NCBI GenBank assembly: GCA_934725575.1
Contig: CAKVCK010000015.1
Span: 1-64,000, forward strand
Length of the DNA: 64,000 nt
From: an uncultured Bacteroidales bacterium
GTDB taxonomy: Bacteria > Bacteroidota > Bacteroidia > Bacteroidales > UBA932
Direction: 5' to 3'
The position numbers and the translations under genes are program-made. Shown in pieces: positions 32,377-39,805 of the stretch. Position 1 is the first letter of the stretch. Each line of letters opens with the position of its first letter. The notes beneath the pieces are model-generated. The model was not told the DNA's origin. It worked only from the letters and a program-made list of their open reading frames with translations, and did no database searches.

Positions 32377-32890
32377 ATCTATGTAATCTTCGTTTTACTT
32401 TCTCGAATGTCGGATCGAAGAAACTAAGAGAATCTCCTATGACACTTGTGCCGATCAACTCATTATGCTTATTACACATCCCTCCCCAAAGTCCCATACT
32501 GTTCATTGATTTGTTCTTTTTGCAAAATGCTTCTTTGGTGTCAAGTATCACAGGAAAATTGCAATTATACTTGTCTAGTTTTTTGCGTATGCGAGTGCTG
32601 TCCTCCACTGTGCCATTGATATACGTCACAAACTCCCAGTCTGGATTGTCCGCAATTATCTTGTCAATTTTGCCATACGGAGAGAGTGACAGCCATTCAT
32701 TAAGGCCTCTGGCCCACGCATAAGTGTAGACCTTATTGCCGGAAAAGTCTGGTTTATAGTCTTGTACAATCCCGTGTCGGTCAATGACATACATTCCGTC
32801 TTGTACCTCAACAGGATATATTTTGTCCATTTCGCAAGATGTTAGTGTGGCTATGATCAGCAGGCAGATAGTGATGTCTTTATGGTTCAT
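32363..32890 (-). CDS. lipoprotein of propeller locus, unknown
   Basis: A 175-residue lipoprotein (signal ITICLLIIATLTSC, Cys19). Mature part includes a Cys-containing region VILDTKEAFCKKNKSMNSMGLWGGMCNKHNELIGTSVIGDSLSFF, which looks like a degraded thioredoxin-like or redox partner. It overlaps the following gene by 14 bp, so the two are translated together. I know no family name. Confidence 0.65.
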   Translation of the reverse strand: MNHKDITICLLIIATLTSCEMDKIYPVEVQDGMYVIDRHGIVQDYKPDFSGNKVYTYAWARGLNEWLSLSPYGKIDKIIADNPDWEFVTYINGTVEDSTRIRKKLDKYNCNFPVILDTKEAFCKKNKSMNSMGLWGGMCNKHNELIGTSVIGDSLSFFDPTFEKVKRRLHRYEKR

Positions 32891-32936
32891 AAAATGGAAA
32901 TCAACCAGTTTAATCTAATTAATAAATGACCTTTTG

Positions 32937-33176
32937 CTAATAATTTTGACAACAAAGATGACGGCGACAATGTTCAGCCGTATACGAAACCTTACAAATA
33001 TAGTTCATCGGTTTGTGCGGACAGTACCCCATTGATTGGAAAAGACAGTACTCACTGTCATCAGCATCTCCTTTACCTCCTATAATTACAGAGTCTGCCA
33101 TCATAACTGTAGATGCGGCCAAAGCCATTGACGCGACTGCGAAGATCGCAAGTGAGACTTTAAAAATCTTTTTCAT
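32937..33176 (-). CDS. small Cys-rich secreted peptide (NVEALA-type)
   Basis: Seventy-nine residues: signal-like MKKIFKVSLAIFAVASMALAAS, then a short mature part with six cysteines (YCLFQSMGYCPHK, NYICKVSYTAEHCRRHLCC). The layout, a hydrophobic leader with a Cys-rich C-terminus next to a 6-bladed propeller and TPR-HTH regulator, is that of the NVEALA peptide group, though the name-giving motif is replaced by MADSV. It may be an exported, disulfide-bonded signal or toxin peptide. Confidence 0.7.
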   Translation of the reverse strand: MKKIFKVSLAIFAVASMALAASTVMMADSVIIGGKGDADDSEYCLFQSMGYCPHKPMNYICKVSYTAEHCRRHLCCQNY

Positions 33177-33206
33177 ATGATTTGTACATTTAATTTTGTG
33201 ACATCA

Positions 33207-33614
33207 TTAATCGTTGACATTATCTTCTGTTCTAAATAGTGCATAGTAGCCACGCCCGCTTTTAGTTGTGATGTCCATTCGGTATGCGGTGTTTGGCGAG
33301 ACAGGAATGACCATCAGTCCAATGGAACTGTCGCCTGCATAATCTTGGATCTCTCCGGAAGTTTGATTCTCCAGGGTAACGTCGACTGTGCCGAGATCCG
33401 AAAGGAATGACAGCTCAAGATTATCAACGGACGGGTAATAGAAGCACTCAACCAGAACCTTGACTGGGGCTCGGTTGGTTTGCGTATGTCCTGTGGTTTG
33501 TTTGTCTTTTACAATAACCACAACAGGTCCGTCGTCATCGTTGCCGCATACTTTCCCCGATAACGGCCAGCAACAGACAGAGGCCAAAACAACAGTTAAT
33601 AGTATTCGTTCCAT
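33207..33614 (-). CDS. DUF3244 exported protein
   Basis: A 135-residue protein with a signal peptide (MERILLTVVLASVCCWPLSG) and a beta-sandwich domain of the DUF3244 kind: VECFYYPSVDNLELSFLSDLGTVDVTLENQTSGEIQDYAGDSS then IPVSPNTAYRMDITTKSGRGYYALF. The upstream in-frame ATG is rejected because it precedes the signal peptide by 16 residues. DUF3244 proteins go along with TPR-HTH regulators and small peptides in Bacteroidales. Confidence 0.8.
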   Translation of the reverse strand: MERILLTVVLASVCCWPLSGKVCGNDDDGPVVVIVKDKQTTGHTQTNRAPVKVLVECFYYPSVDNLELSFLSDLGTVDVTLENQTSGEIQDYAGDSSIGLMVIPVSPNTAYRMDITTKSGRGYYALFRTEDNVND

Positions 33615-33841
33615 AGCATTAATTTGTTTGCTCACACTGCAAAGTTCGGGAGAATATAGCAAAATTCAATGAAAAAAAGTTTTGACATTCTGTGTTTAAT
33701 AGTGTTGATAATTAAATGGTTAGGGGTGTGTTTGGATTTGAGTTCTTGATAAAATGTTTAAGTCATTGTTTGTCAGTTGATTATAATATGGCCTTGCGCT
33801 TGATATAGGCTCATATTGTTGATAATCATAAAATTAGCGTC
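33615..33841. other. promoter region between regulator and DUF3244 gene
   Basis: AT-rich, 227 bp, holding the promoter for the DUF3244-peptide-lipoprotein genes on the minus strand. A -7-like TATTTTG is not convincing; no exact promoter is called. Confidence 0.4.
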
Positions 33842-35566
33842 TTAACAAAGGACTTCGATGTAGAGGTCACGATTGTCAGATGTTGATTTTAGCAGCCTGT
33901 TTTTTAGGCGGTTACGTTTTGTGTAGATCGTAGTGACGGAATAGCCTGTGACATAGGACATCGTCTTTGCATCTAAACCGAGAATCTGAAAGGCCACAAA
34001 CCTGCAGTCTTTTTCGTTCATGTCTGGGAAGTCAGTCTTTAGTTTGGCCATAATGCCGTCAAGACCTTCGTCAATCATCGCCTCAAGTCTACCCTCACCG
34101 CTATTCTCCAACTCTGCCGCAAGTCCTCTCACTCTCTCATAGATTCGTTCTTTATTCCAATCGGTATTAGGAGACTCCCAATATTCAGAACAAAGTTTAC
34201 TGATTTTCTCCAGCTGCGACCTGTAGGCTTTGATATACATAGAACGAAGATCCTTGATAGCCGCCTCCCTTTCTACAAGTTTCGACTGACCATCCTTTAT
34301 GGAATCCAGCTTTAAGCGAAAATCTTCCTTGGCTGTACGTTCATGGAAAAGTAAACTGTTAATGTTGTCGTTTATCTGCAACAGATCCTCTACTTTGTGC
34401 CTCCATTCTTTCCTTTTGAGTGTAAAGAAGGACAACAGGCCAGAAAGAATAATCACACCGGACAAAATGAGAATCCATTGGCGCTGGTCCCTTAATTGCT
34501 TTTCCCGGAGCAGTAGATGCGACTTGGATTGATAATATGCGGACTGTGCCAGTGCAACGGACTGATTAATGGCTTTGTAAACGGTAGAATCACGTTCTCT
34601 CACAGACCTTTCCAATAGACTCAAAGCTTCCTTGTACTCCCCGCGATGCCTGCATATACGATAACACCATACATCTATCTCGTCCAATTGACAGCCTTGA
34701 GCCTCTAGTTGAGAAATAATATTGTCCGCCGCGGAACTCTTGCCGGACAACTCCAAGGCATAGGCGTAGGCGCAATAATCATTAGTTGTGGGAGAGCCAT
34801 TGAACTCATTAACTGATTTATGAAATAAGTCAATACTCAGATCTGGTTCTGGATTAGATTTCCAAAGGTAGCCAAGAGCTTTGTTCAGAAGCATTCTTGC
34901 ATACAGTGACGAATCATGGCAAGATGATGAAAAGAATTCCGAATAAAGGCTGTCCGATTTTTCATATTTATGCATTGATCCCAATATAGAAGCCATCATC
35001 GCTGTAGTTACCCACATTCTGGTAGAGTCTTTTGCCGTCTTGAACAATGTCAATGCTTTCTCGGCATAACTCAGGCTGGCCGAATAGTTTTGCTCTTGAT
35101 AGTAAAGATCTGAAATCGCAGATGCTATCAGTCCTTTAAAAATCAAATTATTAGATTCTGACGAGTATTCCAAGGCACGAACATAACTCGCAATCGCATC
35201 TTCCGGATTTCCAGCATTGTGCTGAACCGTCCCAAGATAGTAGAACGTCATCATCTTGTCGTCGTTGGAGCCATTGTTCTGATAGTAGGACACGGCTGGT
35301 AGTATCAAATGCAGGTCTGTGGTGTCAATCCAATTTCTGTTCAACGCCATTGTGAACAGCAAGGAGTATCTCGCCCGCTGCGCTTTGGTTCTAAGACGCA
35401 GTGTGTCAATTGTCTCCAGCGTCTCCAAAGCACTGTCGGGCCTTGTCCACATAAGGTCCTCGGCCGAGTTCATAAGTCGTCCGGCCTCCCTGCTTCCACA
35501 GGAGCAGGCGATCAGCACGGTGAAGGCCGACAATGCGATTTCCAGAATTATTCTGAATAGTCTCAT
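33842..35566 (-). CDS. TPR membrane regulator with C-terminal HTH
   Basis: A 574-residue protein: lipoprotein-like N-terminus (FTVLIACSC), about six to seven tetratricopeptide repeats (residues 40-340), one transmembrane helix (WILILSGVIILSGLLSFF, about residues 368-385), a coiled coil, and a cytoplasmic C-terminus with FVAFQILGLDAKTMSYVTGYSVTTIYTKRNRLKNRLL, a LuxR-like helix-turn-helix. It senses outside or periplasmic signals and controls genes in the cytoplasm; the neighbours (peptides, propeller) are the likely targets. It is first in the locus. Confidence 0.85.
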   Translation of the reverse strand: MRLFRIILEIALSAFTVLIACSCGSREAGRLMNSAEDLMWTRPDSALETLETIDTLRLRTKAQRARYSLLFTMALNRNWIDTTDLHLILPAVSYYQNNGSNDDKMMTFYYLGTVQHNAGNPEDAIASYVRALEYSSESNNLIFKGLIASAISDLYYQEQNYSASLSYAEKALTLFKTAKDSTRMWVTTAMMASILGSMHKYEKSDSLYSEFFSSSCHDSSLYARMLLNKALGYLWKSNPEPDLSIDLFHKSVNEFNGSPTTNDYCAYAYALELSGKSSAADNIISQLEAQGCQLDEIDVWCYRICRHRGEYKEALSLLERSVRERDSTVYKAINQSVALAQSAYYQSKSHLLLREKQLRDQRQWILILSGVIILSGLLSFFTLKRKEWRHKVEDLLQINDNINSLLFHERTAKEDFRLKLDSIKDGQSKLVEREAAIKDLRSMYIKAYRSQLEKISKLCSEYWESPNTDWNKERIYERVRGLAAELENSGEGRLEAMIDEGLDGIMAKLKTDFPDMNEKDCRFVAFQILGLDAKTMSYVTGYSVTTIYTKRNRLKNRLLKSTSDNRDLYIEVLC

Positions 35567-35689
35567 TTTACAGATCAGGAGTTTTACAAGTAGTATTGAT
35601 ACAGCAAAAATAACAATTAATTCTTAAGATGTGCACTTCGTTTGACGAAATCTACTGTGTCGTAGAGAATAAACGTCGCCCAAGTGTTC

Positions 35690-35713
35690 CGCAAAGCCTG
35701 TCGAAGTGACCGG
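35690..35713. repeat. dispersed hairpin, partial copy
   Basis: GCCTGTCGAAGTGACCGG is a partial copy of the GAGCCTGTCGAAGCGACC family, just before the activator sites of the efflux operon. Confidence 0.5.
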
Positions 35714-35718
35714 GGAAA

Positions 35719-35759
35719 GTGTAAAGTTTCTTTACACCCAGTGTTAAATTTCTTTACAC
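35719..35759 (+). promoter_or_regulatory. tandem activator-binding palindromes (UAS)
   Basis: Two 19-bp sites, GTGTAAAG-TTT-CTTTACAC (perfect) and GTGTTAAA-TTT-CTTTACAC (one changed arm), have centres 22 bp, or two helical turns, apart. They lie about 77-100 bp upstream of a sigma-54 promoter, the normal place for NtrC-type enhancer sites. The NtrC-type gene at 47 kb is the obvious candidate; binding is inferred. Confidence 0.8.
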
Positions 35760-35812
35760 TTTCCCAAATCGCCAGAATAGCTAAAATATTCATAACTAAT
35801 TAATTGAATATT

Positions 35813-35830
35813 TTGGCACGCCTAATGCTT
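35813..35830 (+). promoter_or_regulatory. sigma-54 promoter of efflux operon
   Basis: TTGGCACG-CCTA-ATGCTT fits the -24/-12 consensus (TGGCACG-N4-TTGCW) with GG and GC exactly 12 bp apart and one mismatch in the -12 box. It gives a leader of about 20 nt before the TolC gene. Confidence 0.85.
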
Positions 35831-35859
35831 ATGACTTTTACCGAAAAGGAAAAAGAAAT

Positions 35860-37215
35860 ATGAAAAAGACAATATTCATAACATTCGCGATGATGGTCGC
35901 CGCTCCGGTTTTCGCGCAGGAGGCGCTTCCGACTCCGATGACGCTGAAGGATTGTATGGAATATGCGATCAGCAACAGCACCAAGGTGAGGATTCAGCAG
36001 GCGTCCAACGGTGACGCCCGGCTCGCGAGAAGGGATGCGATCTTCGATGCGTTCACTCCTGAGATAAGCGGAAGCAGCTCGGCTTACTATAACTTCGGAC
36101 GTGCGGTTGACCCTAAGACCAACACTTACGTCACCACGACATCCTTCCACAACAGTTACGGAGTCGGAGCGGGCATCGCCCTCTTCAACGGATTCAAGGC
36201 CGTGAACAATATGAAGATCTCCAAGACTTCCATCGCTCTTGGCAACTCGCAGGAAGACCAGATTGAGGCTGACATCTGCCTCGCCACGATGGAAGCCTAC
36301 TGCAACGTGCTCTATTACAGCCAGCTGGCCGACATCTACAAGGCTCAGGTCGAGGTCGCCGAGGAATCTCTCACAAAAGCCCGCCGTCAGGAGGAACTTG
36401 GACAGAAGGGTCACGCGGATGTTGTGGAGATGGATTCCAACCTCGCCGACAAACAGTACCAACTCGTTGAGGCCAACAACAAGCTCAACGACGCTAAGAT
36501 CACACTTGAGGACGTGATGTTCTGGTCTGAGGATCACGAGCTTGTCATCGACACTGAGCTTCCGGTGGCCCTTGACAGCGAAAGAATGCTGACCGATTCC
36601 TTGGCTCTGGAGGATATGGTTGACTTCGCGCAGACGAACAACCCGGCCGCACGGGTGGCACGCTATAACCTCTTGAACGCCAAGCGTGAGCTCAGCACAG
36701 CCAGATGGCAGCTTCTCCCTTCGCTGAACGCCTATGCAGGATGGTCCACGACTTACTTCACCTACCCTGGCAGCGGCTCGGTATCCGATCCTTTCCGCAC
36801 GCAGTTCAAGAACAATGGTGGTGAATATGTCCAGCTGTCCCTGAATATTCCAATCTTCTCAGGACTTCAGCGCCACAGCAACATCGCAAGAAAGAAGAAC
36901 GCGGTCGCCAAGGCTTCAGCCGAGTACGACCAGAAGATGAGGGACATCTCCGCCGAGGTGCGCAGGGCTGTCCAGGATCGCGACGGAGCGTCGGCCGCCT
37001 ATATTCAGGCGCAGAGGAAATCCGATGTGCAGGAGGAAGCATATTCATTGAATATGAAAAAGTTGGAGCAAGGGTTGATCTCTCCGATCGAGTTCCAGAC
37101 CGCATCGAACAACTACCTTGAGGCGAACGCCCAGCGGCTCAACTCGCTGCTGACCTACTTCATCAAGCGCAGCGTGGTCAACTACTATAACGGAGTGGAT
37201 TACATCAATCAATGA
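35860..37215 (+). CDS. TolC-family outer membrane efflux protein
   Basis: A 451-residue protein with signal peptide MKKTIFITFAMMVAAPVFAQ and the two OEP repeats of alpha-helical barrel and beta strands (TLKDCMEYAISNSTKVRIQQA; FNGFKAVNNMK; ARVARYNLLNAKRELSTARWQLLPSLNAYAGWS; IPIFSGLQRHSNIARKKNAVAKA). It forms the outer membrane channel of a tripartite export system together with the next four genes, and it is the first gene after the sigma-54 promoter. Confidence 0.93.
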   Translation: MKKTIFITFAMMVAAPVFAQEALPTPMTLKDCMEYAISNSTKVRIQQASNGDARLARRDAIFDAFTPEISGSSSAYYNFGRAVDPKTNTYVTTTSFHNSYGVGAGIALFNGFKAVNNMKISKTSIALGNSQEDQIEADICLATMEAYCNVLYYSQLADIYKAQVEVAEESLTKARRQEELGQKGHADVVEMDSNLADKQYQLVEANNKLNDAKITLEDVMFWSEDHELVIDTELPVALDSERMLTDSLALEDMVDFAQTNNPAARVARYNLLNAKRELSTARWQLLPSLNAYAGWSTTYFTYPGSGSVSDPFRTQFKNNGGEYVQLSLNIPIFSGLQRHSNIARKKNAVAKASAEYDQKMRDISAEVRRAVQDRDGASAAYIQAQRKSDVQEEAYSLNMKKLEQGLISPIEFQTASNNYLEANAQRLNSLLTYFIKRSVVNYYNGVDYINQ

Positions 37216-37228
37216 ATATGACCGTGCC

Positions 37229-37253
37229 GGTCGCTGAGCCTGTCGAAGCGACC
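37229..37253. repeat. dispersed 25-bp hairpin, best copy
   Basis: GGTCGCTGAGCCTGTCGAAG then CGACC: a 7-bp stem (GGTCGCT/AGCGACC with slip) and loop. Related copies lie near 1335, 18898, 35690, 38568, 42152 and 45190, always between genes. Confidence 0.7.
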
Positions 37254-37288
37254 ACCTCAGAAATAATCAACGAATAATAACAAACATT

Positions 37289-38545
37289 ATGGACAAGATA
37301 ATCGAGAAAAAGAAAGGCTGGAGATCAGCCTTCACAAAAAAGGCGATGCCTTACTGGCTTGGAGCCATCGTGGTAGTGTTCGTGCTCTACCTCGTGTTCA
37401 GAGACAATTCCAAGACCCTCAGGGTTGACAAGGACACGATCACGGTCAGCCAGGTGACTGACGGACAGTTCAACGACTACATCCGTGTCAGCGGACAGGT
37501 CCAGCCAATGGTGACAATCCAGATCAGTCCGCTGGAAGGCGGCACGGTCCAGAAGATCATCGTCGAGGAAGGCTCCACCGTCAAGGCCGGAGAACCTATC
37601 CTTGAACTCTCCAACGACAACCTTGACCTTCAGATACTTAACGCCGAGGCCGAGCTTGCCGAGAAGGAGAACATCCTTCGTAACACGATGATCTCTATGG
37701 AGCAGCAGAAACTTTCCCATGAGCAGAACAGGCTCCGTTACGCCTCCGAGGCCAAGCGCAACAAGAGGACCTTCGAGCAGAACGAGCAGCTTTACAAAGA
37801 GAAGCTTATTTCCAAGGAGGACTTCCTCAAGGCCCAGGAGGACTACGAGCTCTCACGGCAGAACCTTGACCTTACTCTCAAGAGTATGGAGCAGGACAGT
37901 CTCTACCGTTCGACCCAACTTCTGAGTCTGCGCGAGAGTCTTGACAACATGAAGATGAACATGCAACTCATACGCCGCCGCAAGGAGAGCCTTACGATCA
38001 AGGCTCCTATCGATGGAGTCCTCGGACTTCTGGACGCCAATCTTGGCCAGTACATCGGAGCCGGCACGAAGATTGGCCAGATTAACTCCGAAGGCAGCTA
38101 CAAGATTGAGGCTAAGATAGATGAGCATTACATCGACCGTGTGGTTCCTGGGCTTGACGCCACATTCGAGCGTCAGAGCGAGAAATATGACGCGCAGGTG
38201 CGCAAGGTCTATCCGGAGGTGCGTGACGGCAAGTTCCAGGCAGACTTCAAGTTCGAGGGCCAGCAGCCCGACAACATCAGGACCGGCCAGACATATTACC
38301 TGAACCTTCAGCTCGGCCAGCCGGAGCGGGCGGTCCTCATCCCTCGCGGGACATTCTACCAGAAGACGGGAGGCAAGTGGATCTATGTGGTCAGCAAGGA
38401 TGGAGGCAAGGCTGTCAAGCGCGAGATCCGCATCGGTCGTCAGAACCCTCAGTTCTATGAGGTGCTTGAAGGGCTGGAGCCTGGCGAGAAGGTCATCACC
38501 TCCTCCTACGACAACTACGGCGACAGCGATGTGCTTGTCTTCTAA
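37289..38545 (+). CDS. HlyD/MacA-type periplasmic adaptor
   Basis: A 418-residue membrane-fusion protein: one transmembrane anchor (YWLGAIVVVFVLYLVF), biotinyl-lipoyl domain (VQPMVTIQISPLEGGTVQKIIVEEGSTVKAGEPILEL), a long coiled-coil hairpin (residues about 110-225), second lipoyl half (TIKAPIDGVLGLLDANLGQYIGAGTKIGQI), and beta-barrel and C-terminal domains. It joins the inner membrane ABC transporter to TolC. It lies 73 bp after tolC with a dispersed hairpin in the gap. Confidence 0.92.
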   Translation: MDKIIEKKKGWRSAFTKKAMPYWLGAIVVVFVLYLVFRDNSKTLRVDKDTITVSQVTDGQFNDYIRVSGQVQPMVTIQISPLEGGTVQKIIVEEGSTVKAGEPILELSNDNLDLQILNAEAELAEKENILRNTMISMEQQKLSHEQNRLRYASEAKRNKRTFEQNEQLYKEKLISKEDFLKAQEDYELSRQNLDLTLKSMEQDSLYRSTQLLSLRESLDNMKMNMQLIRRRKESLTIKAPIDGVLGLLDANLGQYIGAGTKIGQINSEGSYKIEAKIDEHYIDRVVPGLDATFERQSEKYDAQVRKVYPEVRDGKFQADFKFEGQQPDNIRTGQTYYLNLQLGQPERAVLIPRGTFYQKTGGKWIYVVSKDGGKAVKREIRIGRQNPQFYEVLEGLEPGEKVITSSYDNYGDSDVLVF

Positions 38546-38667
38546 ATGATTAATGAATATGTCCGTGCGGTTCCTGAGCCTGTGGTTCGACACACTCACC
38601 AACCATCGAAGGACTGCCAAACAAGAACAAGGAATATAAACAATAACAAATAAAATTTTTCAAAGCC

Positions 38668-39348
38668 ATGATTAAAGTCAACAATCTGTCCAAGGTCTTC
38701 AGAACAGAGGAGATCGAGACAACAGCCCTCAATGGAGTTTCATTCGAAATCGCTGACGGAGAATTCGTCGCCATCATGGGTCCTTCCGGTTGCGGTAAGT
38801 CAACCCTTCTGAACATCCTCGGCCTTCTTGACAACCCTACCGGAGGCTCCTACGAACTTCTCGGCACGGAGGTCAGCCAGCTCAAGGAAAAGGAGCGCAC
38901 CAAGTTCCGTAAGGGCAACATCGGATTCGTGTTCCAGAGCTTCAACCTGATCGATGAACTGAATGTCTATGAGAACATCGAGCTTCCGTTGAGGTACCTG
39001 AACATCTCCGCGGCCGAGCGTAAGCAGAAGGTCACCGAGATTATGAAGAGAATGGCCATCAGCCACAGAGCCCAGCACTTCCCTCAGCAGCTTTCCGGAG
39101 GTCAGCAGCAGAGAGTCGCCATCGCCCGTGCGGTCGTCGCAGGTCCGAAGCTGATCCTCGCCGATGAGCCTACCGGTAACCTGGACTCCAAGAACGGTAA
39201 GGAGGTTATGGATCTCCTCAGCGAGCTCAACAAGGAGGGAACGACAATCGTAATGGTGACCCACTCCCAGAGAGACGCCGCCGTGGCACAGCGCACCATC
39301 GACCTGTTCGACGGCCAGATTGTCTCTGACGTAAAGAACGAGCTTTAG
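38668..39348 (+). CDS. MacB/LolD-type ABC transporter ATPase
   Basis: A 226-residue ATPase with Walker A GPSGCGKSTLL, Q-loop FVFQSFNLI, ABC signature LSGGQQQRVAIARA, Walker B LILADEPTGNLD and H-loop VTHS. The family drives FtsX-like permeases that push lipoproteins, peptides or drugs through a TolC conduit. The permeases follow, each behind a palindromic repeat and a leader. Confidence 0.95.
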   Translation: MIKVNNLSKVFRTEEIETTALNGVSFEIADGEFVAIMGPSGCGKSTLLNILGLLDNPTGGSYELLGTEVSQLKEKERTKFRKGNIGFVFQSFNLIDELNVYENIELPLRYLNISAAERKQKVTEIMKRMAISHRAQHFPQQLSGGQQQRVAIARAVVAGPKLILADEPTGNLDSKNGKEVMDLLSELNKEGTTIVMVTHSQRDAAVAQRTIDLFDGQIVSDVKNEL

Positions 39349-39531
39349 CGTTGAATCTTTCTCGTGAGGGTCGGCTGATTACTTGGCGATAGCTGATGAA
39401 TCGTCACTACGGACTTGACAGTAGATAATGTAATTATACCACCCATAAGCGCCGCCCCTCACGTTTAAGATATTATTGGCGGAAGGTTGCCTGAATCTTA
39501 TAGTCAAACTCCTTAATACTTTGTCTCGGTT

Positions 39532-39654
39532 CATCCAGAAGGTTGCCACAGCAAACCTTGGCCACCCGCGGCCATAAGCGGGAGGGGCCCAGCCGCAGGT
39601 TGGGAGGGACGGAGCGCGAAGCGCGGAGGGTTTGTCGTGGCAACCTTCTGGATG
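39532..39654. repeat. palindromic intergenic repeat, copy 1 (123 bp)
   Basis: Ends are an 18-bp perfect inverted repeat (CATCCAGAAGGTTGCCAC). The interior can form three smaller hairpins: CCCGCGGCCATAAGCGGG, CCCAGCC-GCAGGTTGGG and GCGCGAAGCGC. Copies 2 and 3 lie at 42205 and 44978; the stem base differs between copies with compensating changes. Confidence 0.85.
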
Positions 39655-39699
39655 GGATTTCCAAACGGGTAAAAATCCGTGGAGGATAAGTGATTGACC

Positions 39700-39805
39700 A
39701 TTAGGAATATGCTTGGATGTCCTCTTGCATGAAGCGGGAATGAGGATAGGGAAGCAAAAGAATGAAAAACAAAAAGTTGGCCTCAGCGAGGCCGTGAATG
39801 AATTT
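39700..39805 (+). promoter_or_regulatory. structured leader of permease 1
   Basis: Contains hairpin TCCTC...GAGGA, an A-rich spacer AAGCAAAAGAATGAAAAAC, and hairpin GGCCTCAGCGAGGCC 12 bases before the ATG. The order of these parts is the same in the leader of permease 2, with changed stem sequence (CCTCCATGTGGAGG). Confidence 0.55.

Noticed and set aside
35800..36537. Antisense ORF in the TolC gene
   Set aside because: Shadow frame that also covers the sigma-54 promoter.
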